A stretch of DNA of 64,000 bases from Mactra quadrangularis (Eukaryota; Mollusca; Bivalvia; Venerida; Mactridae): positions 9,199,270 to 9,263,269 of the forward strand of contig CM046295.1 of NCBI GenBank assembly GCA_025267735.1, written 5' to 3'. The position numbers and the translations under genes were made by a program. The notes below the pieces were generated by a model, which saw only the letters and a program-made list of their open reading frames with translations, was not told where the DNA came from and did no database searches. Shown here in pieces: positions 1 through 11,300 of this stretch (its first letter is position 1; each line of letters starts with the position of its first letter).

Positions 1-2511
1 TTATATGATAACAACATTAGTACTAATACTTGTATACATGTTCTTTAACTCTGTCATCATCTGGTTACTGAAATCTAACACATAAGGTAACTATCTGAAA
101 CAGGGCCATAGAATACAAAAGTTGAAATGAGTTAAATGCTCAAAATAAAGGTTGGTTTATATCTCATCCAAAATCTACCCCATTATTTCCTTATCTGACA
201 AGCTTAGTACTGAGAGACCAGGAAGCAGACTTGAATGTAAAACTACTTCATTTACAATAAATAACAGATTTGTTTTCATGTTGTTCCAAACACAACTACA
301 TTTTATACCAGAAAACCTTTATTAAACATGTACTTAGTTTTAAAATTATTGAACCTCGGCCAGGTCCATGTGTTAAATGCACCAACAGTTTAAATAAATA
401 AATTAACTTGATCATGGATCAAGTCACTGAAGGTTCTCATCTTTCATTACTGACATAACTGACTTATTCTATTATAATTATTGTTGAATCATAGTTTAAA
501 ACATCTTATCCTTGAAAATATTGACCGCAAATAAAACAATATCAAACACAGTAGAAATACCACATGACTATGTCATCACAAATACTACGGTTTGGTGAAG
601 AAAAGAAAATGATAAAAACCACATCTACTCAAAGATTTAAAGAGCTGTAAGTATTTTAAGTCTAGTCAGATTTACATGATATCTACTAGAGGCTCAGCAG
701 AAAGGTGTATAATATAGGCTGCGCATTACAGCTCCAACGCCAGTTTTATACTTATGTAAAAACCCTGGAAAACTTATCATCATTTTTCATATTCAAAAAG
801 CACGAGAAGACTTGTCATCGTAGAACACTGAAAGGAGATAGTTTTCCAAGGGAATTTTCAGTCACTGGCGGAAGTATGCACCAAGTAAGTGGTATAAAGC
901 TAAATCCAGAGATTTAGCCTCCATATGAACGGTGAGTTAGTTGACTGACCCCAGTTATATAACCGGTACAATCTGTTGTTACCACCGTAAAACCATTAAA
1001 AATTATCAAAATTTTATTTTAAATGATTTACAGTACTTACCAATACTTACAGAACAAGTATACATAAGAAGTTGTACATTGTTACAACTAACAACCAATT
1101 TTAAATCCTTTTTACCAACTTTTAACCCATTATCTAAAATTACAAATACAAGTACATGAATAAGTTATAATATGAATCTATAGAAATAAGTAGTCAAAAT
1201 ATTTCTCATACTTTCAATTTTGTTCTGATGTTTGAACAAGACACCACACTTATAAATGATTGTAAATTTGAAATGTTCTAAGCCTGAAATTTTACGATTT
1301 TCACATCATTTAAACAGGGAAAAAACCCTGAATTTCTGGACCAGTCCTGAAAAATTTCACCCAGCACGGTGAATGTCATTGTAATATGATAGATCATTTT
1401 TAAAATGTAAACGTGATACAGTATACACTAGTAAACTGTGCGTACAACTAGCAATTTAAGGACTAGGAGTCGTTTTAACATCATTTCTGTCAGAACTTAT
1501 TATTAATAGAGCTGGAATCAGTAATTGGCTTTAACTATAATAATAGTGTGATTGAAACCATCATCCAGTGTGGTTGTTTTGAGTCGGTTATGTGCAATAT
1601 GGCTTCGATCGATGTGATTGAAACCTTGTGACACCTAGGAATATATAGTCGTATGAAGTACTATACAATAACGAGATTTTAGCAGAAAGAAGTAACTTTT
1701 GCTCCAATTTCTGAGTAAAGTTGACTTTAATTAGTACATAGTGTAGTTTGGACGTCATTTAGCCGATACGGTAAGAGTCCGCCGAAGTTACTCAATTAAA
1801 CAATCCCAAGTATATAACTGCCGTAAGTAATCATGGAAAATTCATTAAGTTATATGCAGCGATAAAATAGTGTACTCTAAATATCATGCATAAAACTCAT
1901 ACCAAGATATTGTGGATGTCTCACTGTGTCAACCATCAGTTATGTTCTACAAATACTCTTTATCACACTTTTAAATTCCATTTCAAATGCAATAAAAGAA
2001 ATATGGGGATGAGGTATTCTGGTCTAATGCTGGCTCCACACCAGATAACTTGAACCATGTTTGCTAAAACCACCTAAAAGCATGCTAACATAAATGTTTT
2101 ATACATATCATCTGTGGGTAAGGGAAAAGCTAGTCTTAACTACATCTAAATAAATTAGGATGCTGACTACTTACTAGTTTTGTACTTACCCATCGAAATA
2201 CTTATACAATTTAAAGCAAAAGCATGAACGTTGTGTCTCAGATAATACATATTCTATGTACTTCAATTTGAAGAATGTCATATTAGGGAACGATTACACT
2301 GCTAGAACGGAATCTGTACCGCTCTATAAAAAAACAAAAATTATATTTACTTAGTAAGTCATGTAAATTTACCATGTCATATAAGGGACTGGTATAAACA
2401 TACCTCAATTGAGGATCAGTTCAATAGTTATTACTGACTAAACTTACCATCAGATGTACCATGAGCTGTTACCTTTATACTTGAGCATCTGTGATAATTT
2501 TTCTTGTTACA
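1..2511. other. AT-rich region without recognisable gene
   Basis: No open frame here has coding character or plausible splice partners. The only recognisable item is a tail fragment of the SINE-B family near 851-985, listed separately. The stretch could be intergenic or intronic; the sequence does not decide. Confidence 0.5.
851..985 (+). repeat. SINE-B tail fragment
   Basis: Matches the 3' part of the SINE-B family seen at 10023-10262, 10457-10729 and 27262-27500: 'tcagtcactg', then 'aatccagagatttagcct', then 'gttgactgacc', and a 'cctataca-tgttg' end. The tRNA-like head is absent, so this is a 5'-truncated old copy. Confidence 0.6.
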
Positions 2512-2513
2512 TA

Positions 2514-2742
2514 TTGTCTATTTTTCCTTAACTGTCAAAGCTTGAATAATTTCACGGTGACTGAATGCATTGTTTTTGTACTTGCGGCCTAATTTTTATT
2601 AAAAATATCTTGACTAAAACTTTATCATACTCAATCATAATACACACTTTTGGAAACTCATGGGTGTATTACGACAATAATTTTAACTAACGCATTCACC
2701 GTGAAATTATTCATGTTTTGACCGTTGAGAAAAAATGAACAA
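2514..2742. mobile_element. Tc1/mariner-type MITE, 229 bp, flanked by TA
   Basis: The two ends are inverted copies of each other over more than 50 bases: the left arm contains 'gaataatttcacggtgactg' and the right arm 'caccgtgaaattattcatg'. TA dinucleotides flank both ends (2512-2513 and 2743-2744), as expected for the Tc1/mariner superfamily. There is no coding capacity. A half copy of the same arm occurs at 57190-57245, so this is a dispersed family. Confidence 0.65.
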
Positions 2743-2788
2743 TACAAGTTGTAACCTTAACACTTCAAAGTCTGTCATAACCATTCTG

Positions 2789-3255
2789 CTTGTCACATAT
2801 CTTCTACCATTAATTTGTCACATATCTTCTACAATTAACTTGTCACATATCTTCTATCATTAACTTGTCACATATCTTCCAACATTAACTTGTCACATAT
2901 CTTCCACCATTAACTTGTCACATATCTTCTACCATTAATTTGTCACATATCTTCTACAATTAACTTGTCACATATCTTCTACCATTAACTTGTCACATAT
3001 CTTCTACAATTAACTTGTCACATATCTTCTACAATTAACTTGTCACATATCTTCCACCATTAACTTGTCACATATCTTCTACCATTAATTTGTCACATAT
3101 CTTCTACAATTAACTTGTCACATATCTTCTACCATTAACTTGTCACATATCTTCTACCATTAACTTGTCACATATCTTCCACCATTAACTTGTCACATAT
3201 CTTCTACCATTAACTTGTCACATATCTTCCTCCATTTACCAGCCACATATCTTCA
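2789..3255. repeat. 25-bp minisatellite, about 18 copies
   Basis: Direct tandem repetition of a 25-base unit beginning 'cttgtcacatatcttc' and ending 'accattaa'. Variation is mostly at two positions (tct/tcc and acc/aca). The last copy, near 3241, is degenerate. No open frame of interest and no spacer structure, so this is a simple minisatellite and not a CRISPR array. Confidence 0.9.
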
Positions 3256-4225
3256 AGACCTGTTTCTTCTTCCATCTGATGATCAGGTGATAATTGTGGT
3301 TTGAGATTACTGTATTGTAGTGCTCCAGTAGAACTGCTTATTATATCCTGGACTAACCTTGATACACGGTGTTAAGCATTCAAAACAAGGATCCTATATT
3401 AGAAGGATTCGTAACGGAAGGAAACTCACAGAAGTTCACGGTCGTTGCGAGACGAAGCGAGAGCGCTTTTCCGTCTCATTCACCATTTTCACGAAAAGGC
3501 GAGCTATTTCTATCCACGAATATCCACTTTAAACTAATCCATCGAAAGATGTTTTATGTACTCATTAAGAAATTTATGTCCAACAGTCATAAATAAGTTG
3601 GTTGTTTATGACTAAATTGTCCAACTTTGGTAAATTTCATGTTTATTCTAAGACATTAATTATCGACCCAAGCACGACACGTGTGAAATGGCGACCAATC
3701 GAAAATGTAGGCTGCACTCCTGCGCAGTATATGAGTGAAATGGTCACTAAATATGTGTTAAAGTTGGATTTGTCGATAGATCTGTGATGTATGAATTGAT
3801 TTGGTAACTTAATAAATCGAAATTAGCTAGCTTTGATAATTAATTTCATCTTCAAATATGGCCATTTTCGGCTGAAAACAACGATTTTCATGGATTGAAG
3901 TCCTTTACGGGTATTTTTATTTAGCAGTGTTCACATTCAACGCGGGTTTAAACAGCATTTTGTTTTTACTAAATTAATGTGGTAAAAATACATTGAAAAA
4001 TGGTATCCAATAAACCTTTTCCTTGCATATGCATGATTAAACCTAAAACGCAACTTTAAAAACACCCCATTTCCTGGCTGATTTTTACATAGACTTTAGA
4101 ACTATTGAACTTAATCATGGACCCAGTTAATGTTGTATCCTCAATTAAAGGTAATGTATTGCCTTATTTAAATAAAAAAAAGCGATCGGTTCATTGCGCA
4201 TTAAAGGAGAATGACTAGTAGTCTG
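3256..4225. other. Non-repetitive stretch with weak promoter-like motifs
   Basis: Unique-looking sequence. At 3675-3710 there is an E-box-like 'cacgtg', a YY1-like 'aaatggcg' and a CCAAT box ('accaatcg') close together, followed by 'ctgcgcag'. This resembles a TATA-less promoter or first exon, but no downstream exon can be linked. The short frames at 3369-3596 and 3602-3787 show no domain or splice signals. It could be the MTFMT promoter with an untranslated first exon; that is only a guess. Confidence 0.2.
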
Positions 4226-4610
4226 TATTACTTGCCCCTTACTACTATCGTAATCGGGTAAGGCTAGTCGTAATTATGGTGGCCTCCTCAGTTATTATTC
4301 AGGTATTACGTTTTCTTGATTTTGCATGATCATTTGCTGGCGATAGTTACTTTAGAAGAGTTTGATACTATTTAGGTCATTCGATTTCAATTTTTCTGAT
4401 TACACGTATATTTATCGAACGATTTACACAAACAAGTCTCACTTGAACACAATTCGGACGTGGATTAGTCTTGTTAGAATTTCGGATACTTTATTTAGTA
4501 AAAATGAAACCGAGCAACTGTAGAAGGTACTAACTGTAATTCTAGTACAATGATCCTTTGATTTAAACCTGTGTTGTGAGAAATGTTCATTGAATTTTTT
4601 TTATCCAATA
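4226..4610 (-). repeat. Dispersed ~385-bp repeat, inverted relative to 34745-35126
   Basis: Read in reverse complement, this stretch aligns along its length with 34745-35126. Shared landmarks include the 'attacttgcccctta' end, 'aggtattacgttttcttgat', 'ctgattacacgtatat' and 'caatgatcctttgattta'. Divergence is moderate, suggesting an old non-autonomous element. Target duplications were not identified. Confidence 0.65.
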
Positions 4611-4645
4611 CCTTATTCACTACATAGGGCGCGGCCATTATCATG

Positions 4646-7028
4646 CTTAGCCTAACATACTTGACCTGACAAAAAAACGACTGGGAACTAGACAAAATGA
4701 CTATTATTTTAATTATTCGCCACTCTTGATAGATTTTGATCAGTACATTGCCTTGGATATGGTATTTTTCTCTATTAATAAGTCAGTGTTTTTGTTGTTG
4801 TGAGAGCATACTGACTTGTATGAAGTGTTAAGTCATTATCTGGGGTTGAGTCCTATATGCTAGTAAACCTCATAAACAAAGGTTATGTCATTGAAAGTCC
4901 CATCCTGCTAGCTAAGTAAGTAGATCACTGGACTACTGATCAGTTTTGATAATTTCTATTATTTGTTTTATTTTTCCATTTTGATCTACATTTTCTGGTG
5001 GCATATTTCAGATAACCACGTATAACTAACTAGTTAATTAAGAGCTTAACTCGTTACGGTAACTAGTTTACCTCATAAGTTAAGTGGTTAACTAGTTACC
5101 GTACCTAATTAACCTCTGAATTAACTATAGTTGGTTAAGTGGTTAACTAGTTATAGTAACTAAATGACCACTTAATTAAGTTAAATATTTTTGTTGTTGT
5201 TCTATTTAGTGTTAAATACTTTATAGTGAATATACTTATTTTATATTGTCTATGCTGTATTTATTAACTTAATAAACCTATCATTATGTTTCTGTCTTTT
5301 GATTTACATGTAGTAAAATCAGTCATTTCTCTGATTTATGTCTCTATGTTTGTCATTGTCTTTGTATAATCTTGTATACCCGTGTCATAGTAATATTTGC
5401 ATGTCAAAAGAAAGCAAAGTGGTTAGTGTACATGACTTAACTATCATATAATCAAAATATTGCATTATTAAGGAATCATCTGTACTACTATAAAAAAGCG
5501 ACCCGAAATTGTCGATGACTCGGAACTGTCGAGTTTACTGTACTCAAAAAGATCAATTACTATTAAGATTTTTTTACAATTAAATTTAGTCGTAATTGAG
5601 CGGGAAGTATTTCAAATAAAGACAACTCCAAATCTAACAAGATCGCGCAATTAATTGAACCTTTCGCCGATTACCGCCACTTTGGATTTAAAAAAACGGC
5701 TCTTTCCCCCATTTAATACACTTTACGATAAATTAGCAGACGAAACTGAAACGACAGTGAAAATCGATAGAATCTAGTTAAGCGATAGGGTTCAGGGGTG
5801 GCAAAATCTCCAAAAATTTGACTTGTCCACCGACAAGTGACTTGAAAAAATGACTTGTCCGTACCTAATTACCCAACTTAAGTGTTATTTATTATGTATT
5901 CAATTTCAACATAAAAAACAAAAATCAATGGGTTGTCAAAACAGTACTGTATTTAATATGAAAGCATAACCAAGAAAAATCATTTAACCCACTGGATTGG
6001 AACTCTTTTTTGCGTTTACCCTAATCATATTTACGATCATAATCTACTTTCTTGATTTTCTTGAAGAAGACGATTTTATGATAAAACAATCCATCATCTG
6101 CAATTTAAGATCGCGAAAACACGTTACTTTAGCTGAAAACTAAAGCGCGGACGAATATTCAAACAGAGTAGTCGTTCCTGCTGTCACAAAACTTCAGTAC
6201 GAAGGCTCCGCGTAAAATATGTTTCAAACCAATGCATGTACTAAATAATGCTTATACTATTCAGTAATGATAACAATGTCTGTAATGTTGAATTTTTTCG
6301 AGGCATCATTTTCAATTATAACCAGGTTCTAGACTTTTACAATGTTTCAATTTTTGTTAATGTGAAATAAGTTAAGAGATTCACAATATTAACACACCAT
6401 TTACAGTCAACATAAGACGCCCACGCGCACTTAAAAATCCTCTACCATACTGATTCAAAGTTACACAAAACATTTAGTGTGGATCATCTGTTAAATTGCA
6501 TATAAGGCCTAAAAAAATTAAAACGACTATAACAATGAAATTAACTACACTTTAATCGCACACTGTTCAATTTCAAATCATATCAAATTGATAAAAAAAC
6601 TAATTGAAAATGCAATGCCATTATTTCCGTTTTTTAAAGGTACGGATGATTTTGTTTTTAACACAAACGTAAATTTATATGAGTAAGCTCCCTTTATTAT
6701 TTCTAAAGGGAAATTACCATTGTAGAACTAAAAGAAACATGAAAATAAACATTTGGGACAAATAAACTATTATGGATTTAGTTTGCCTTTACACAGAAAT
6801 TGTCATCGTATAAAGAGTAATATTAAAGTTTTTCTTTAATGTGAAAAGAACTGTTGAATAAAGATTCCTCACTAGACTACTGTTATTGTTCAGAAAACGT
6901 TAGTAAAACATCAACTGACATTGACTGACCCCCCCCCCCCCACTGTAAAAATGTTTTGCCATGCCACACAGTGACACTGTGTCAAAATTGTGTCATAAGT
7001 TGCGGTAAGATAAAGCAAGCCACAACTC
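4646..7028. other. AT-rich region, low-complexity palindromic and poly-C tracts
   Basis: At 5020-5180 a series of 'taactagtta' and 'ggttaa' palindromic motifs recurs. At 5796 a hAT-end-like 'caggggtggcaaaatc' occurs without a recognised partner end. A run of 14 C lies at 6929-6942. No gene or splice structure is supported. Confidence 0.4.
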
Positions 7029-7029
7029 T

Positions 7030-7125
7030 CCCTTTCCTAGTGTCAGATTTGAACCCGTACCCCCTGTGGGTTTCTAGATTCAAAATCTCGGCGCAATGGC
7101 AACTGCGCTGCAAACCCTAGTTCTA
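7030..7125 (-). repeat. tRNA-derived SINE head fragment
   Basis: On the minus strand the sequence has a box-B-like 'gggttcaaatc' about 65 bases after a degenerate box-A-like segment ('gcgcagttgccattgcg'). It lacks a clean cloverleaf, so it is read as a SINE remnant and not a tRNA gene. Confidence 0.4.
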
Positions 7126-7883
7126 ACATCTCTATCAAATTGCAGAAATAAGTAATATTTTAGGCAAACTGACCAATAGATTGTGAATGAATTAACAGTC
7201 ATCTTAAAAACAGGCTAAAATTATCTACCCAGTGTTAATACTAACATGCTTGTTATATACTTGTATAAATCCCCATCTTTTACTGCTGTACTGTATTTCA
7301 ATGCTCACTATAATTTTCATCATCCAAACTCTGCTTCGCTGCTTCCAAAATGTTTCTACACCATTTTGATTGTTTCTTTATATATTTCAAGTAGAAATCT
7401 GTGAATAAGTGGTAGTAATCGAAATTCGCACTAGCCCAACAGCAAAAAACTAGTAGGTTTTCAGTGGGGCTTGTAAAAAATATTTTTACTAGCTCGACAT
7501 GCTTGTGCACATCAATATTGCCAAAAAACATTCTTTACTGTTTTGTTTATAAAGCAATATGCTGCTCTATTCATTGAGTAGACTGCTTATGTTATTTGGC
7601 TTTTTTGAGCAAGCTTCATGTGCAATAAGTTCAGATGCATATACTGTATAGATAATTAGGGACATCCTCTTGTGTACTTCAATTACCAACATGTTTGTCT
7701 TTCAGGAACCTAAAAAACGGTAATTTTGTCAAAACTAGAATATGTTGAGGGCTTGTAAAAATATTTTTAGGCTAGTAAAAATTCATTAACTACTAGCCCA
7801 ACTTGCTTGCTAATTTTAATATGAATTTCTATGACTGAAATGGCTTTCATCAAATTGGTTATTTTACAGGTTTACATATCAAG

Positions 7884-8363
7884 ATGATTACTGAGATGAG
7901 AATGTCAACATCTCTGTGTTATAAATGTAAACAACTTTATCCTCACCATAGACTTACAGTACAAGAGAATTGTTTATCTCTTTCTCAACAGTGTTCACTT
8001 CACAACTCTCCTAGAATACATTATGTAGCCAACTATAAAACAAAAAACTGGAAATTCAAACCACCAGCTTACTGTTATACAGTAGAAGCCAACTTCTCTG
8101 ATTTTCCTATAAGGAACCCAGCCTTGACATATATTGGTTCTTTAACAATGGACCCTGAATATCTAAAAAACTCTGAAATCACTACAAGTGACTTATACAC
8201 CAGTGTTATTATTGAATGTTTTAAAGATTCTGAACAATGCTCAATGATGGAAGAGTCTAACTCTTACCATAGCAACTTGCAGTGTAGTCCTAAGAATAGT
8301 GTTCTAAGAAATATTTACATTTGGACAAATCAAGCTGCAGCAATGTATCTGATAAGTTTATGA
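7884..8363 (+). CDS. 159-codon open frame immediately upstream of MTFMT
   Basis: I do not recognise this protein. The frame opens after a good splice acceptor ('attttacag' ending at 7869) and stays open to a TGA at 8361-8363, in a different frame from MTFMT. The stop overlaps the first MTFMT ATG (8360) as ATGA. It has a Cys-x-x-Cys near residues 12-15 and no transmembrane segment. Three readings are possible: an upstream ORF in the MTFMT leader, a real first cistron, or the N-terminal part of exon 1 separated by a one-base indel (the MTFMT frame is open back to 8300, so a shift near 8298-8340 would join them). The sequence does not decide. Confidence 0.35.
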   Translation: MITEMRMSTSLCYKCKQLYPHHRLTVQENCLSLSQQCSLHNSPRIHYVANYKTKNWKFKPPAYCYTVEANFSDFPIRNPALTYIGSLTMDPEYLKNSEITTSDLYTSVIIECFKDSEQCSMMEESNSYHSNLQCSPKNSVLRNIYIWTNQAAAMYLISL

Positions 8364-11300
8364 TGGTTGAGAAAACACATTCTATTGATGAAATCAACTC
8401 ATGTGATAAAAATAAATATGTAGATAGTGAAAATAAAAGACAGTTTAACAATTCAACTTGTAAACTGCTGGGAAAAACTTCATCGAATATTAAATTCTTG
8501 TGTGGAAACTTGACTAAAACTAATGCTGTATCAAAGTGTCGAAGTTTACTTCAAACATTTAATAAAAGTGCTAGAACATTTTACTGCAAGTTTCACAGTT
8601 CTACTAGAAATGATATTTTACATGAATTAGATGTTAAGAAGACAGACATACCAGTCAAACTATCTCCACCATGGAAGATCTTGTTTTTTGGAACAGACGA
8701 GATAGCTCTTCATACATTAGAAAATTTGTACAAGAATATGTAAGTATTGACAACTGTATGTTACTTTTCCTTTTTTTTGTTTTTTTCTGTCTACATCTAC
8801 ATTTTACATAATTGTCTCAGTCACACTTGACTATTAACGACGGGTGGTAACTGGTCAAAAGAATAAGAGAGAGAATATAAAGACTAAAGGAAAGTAAGAA
8901 CAGCTTGATAGTTAAAAGATAGAGTTAAGTTGAAAGGTGGGGCCAGCTACCTTTTCACCCCTTCATCCCAAAACTCAGAGCTTTGAGAATCATAATAAGT
9001 TACTTGTAGCTGTAAATGTATGTATATATGCTCTCTATAAGTCTACAAGATGGGACCCCAGAAAAAGAACAATTCTTACATTCTGCTTCCAGAAATAAAA
9101 GTTTAAATTTGTTCTTATTTTTCGTAATCTAAACATCAGAAATCTGTAACCAACTCGACAGCAATCTGCTACCAACTGAACTGCAACTATTTACTCAATT
9201 TGCAGACTTAGTGCAAATCGGTCAAAACTTGATTTAAAACCAGAGTGAGTTACGACCATTTTGGGCTAAGCCCGCGAGTTGTAGATAAGTCACTTCATGA
9301 ATTTTCATAATTTAATTAACAGTTTTAGTGGGTATTCTAATATTTTAAGAGGAGAAGTGTTCCAAGCTTCATGATCTGTCTATGATCAGGGCTTTTTTTC
9401 CTTATATAACAGGGCCTGTTTACAGGCGCCTTCCCCTTATGAAATTTCTTTGAAATCAAGCAATTTTCCCTAAATTTGGAGGTTGTCTTTGATTTTTCAT
9501 TCCCCTATCAATGAAATTGTGATAAAATTTCCTCCTTGTTCTAAACAAATTAAGGCTCCAGACCCTTTCCCCACATACTGAAAAAAGCCCTGTTGATTGA
9601 TGTATGAATTTATTGTTGTTTGATGTAGATATTTATTATTTATATTTACAGGACAACAAGTGGAAGTTTAGTTGAATCATTAGATGTTGTCACAATTAAA
9701 CAAAAAGTAAGAATAAAGACAACATTTGATTGTTTACTTTATGATATAATATAAATTATTATATTTTATGTCTAACCACTGTCATCTCTAGCACTAGCCT
9801 CATTTATAATGTTATATTTTGAATGGCAAAATCTAGCCCATCTGTTTGAAATGAGTAACCTTTACTAGCCTGACCGTATGAAATTAGTAATTTTAACAAG
9901 CTCAAATGAAATTTCATCGGTCCTAGGCTTTGTGCTTGTGAATTTAAGTGTTGACTTTAACCATGTGTTGTGAGACTTCAATGGTTTGATTTAAGATTCA
10001 ACTTTATATTTGCTGCTTTGGATCCATCCACAGGTGCCAGACACAAATACTTTCCTGGAGCTTGGTCATGAAATTAATTCTTTGGCCATTCTCCCTCCTA
10101 CCAATGATTTTTAATTATGTAGGGCAGTTGTCAGTCACTGATAAAAGTATGCGCTTAGTAGTTGGTTAATAGCTAAATCCAGAGATTTAGCCTTTCCAGG
10201 AGGAGTGAGTAGGCTGACTGACCGCCGTTTTATGACCTATAAAATGTGTTGCTACAGTTAAACCCAACAATAACAATCTATATTTAATAAGGAAATATGG
10301 TGCCTGGTTTCAGTGGATCCACCTAGTTTAACACTATACCTATATTGCTCTCAAATCTACGGGTAAAATGGTTTTCTAGGGATCAAAAGGTCCAGTGTTT
10401 GATCCATTTTGGACCACAGATTTTTGCCAAGCTACATTGAGTATGTCTGTGAAAGCAAGCTACCGGCTAGCTCAGTCAGTCTGCAGATCTAGGGGTGGTA
10501 CATTCGATTCCCGGGCAGGGGTATACTTTTGTTGAGTTTAGAAATAATTTTACTGCCATTCTTCCTCATACCACTGATTGTAATCATGTGGGGCAGTTTT
10601 TAGTCACTGATTGAAGTAAGTGCCTAGTAACTGGTTAACAGCTTAATCTAGAGACATAACTTTTCTAGGCATGGTAAGTAGGTTGACTGACCATTGTTCT
10701 ATAACCTTATACCTATACAATGTGTTGCTTGGGGATTAGGAGCAATGGTCCAGTGGTAGGACACCTGCTTAGAGATTGAGAGGTCCTGGGTTTGATCCCC
10801 ACTAGGGGCACTGCTATTTTCCCTGAGCAAGGAAGTAACCTACAATTGTTCCACTCCACCCAGGTGTAAATGGGTACTGTGAGGGATAGCCTGCCTGAGG
10901 GTGATTTCAATGATCAGGAGATATCGTAAAAAATTGTGAAGTTGGCTGAACATGTATATGGAAGCAGACTTTAAACCGCACTTTTTAAAGTTAAACCCTA
11001 CTAAGTATGATTTATCACACATTTCAGCATGCTGTGTATAGGTTTGCAAAGAGAGTTAATCTTCCACTACAAGAATGGCCAATCAAAGTAAACAATAACA
11101 AATATGATGTTGGTATATTAGTATCATTTGGTCATCTAATACCTGATAAGATTATTCATATGTTTCCATAGTAAGTTACAAACTTTTACTTTTTTATTTC
11201 CCTGTTTAAGATCAATCGCATTAGAATGAAAAGTGACAATGATAAGGGCACAGGTGAGAGACACAAATTTCACTTGTTAGAGTGCATACTCTATAATAAT

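Noticed and set aside
2789..3255. Regularly spaced direct repeats resembling a CRISPR array
   Set aside because: Units are contiguous 25-mers without unique spacers, and no cas gene or prokaryotic context is present.
5796..6960. Possible full hAT element starting 'caggggtggcaaaatc'
   Set aside because: No inverted partner end or target duplication could be found downstream.
7298..7531. 77-codon minus-strand frame upstream of MTFMT
   Set aside because: Contains repeated 'gggcttgtaaaaaatattt' sequence that also appears near 7750, so it is repeat-derived and has no domain.
10738..10815. Possible tRNA gene (box A and box B present)
   Set aside because: No complete cloverleaf; shares its downstream body with three other SINE-C copies.
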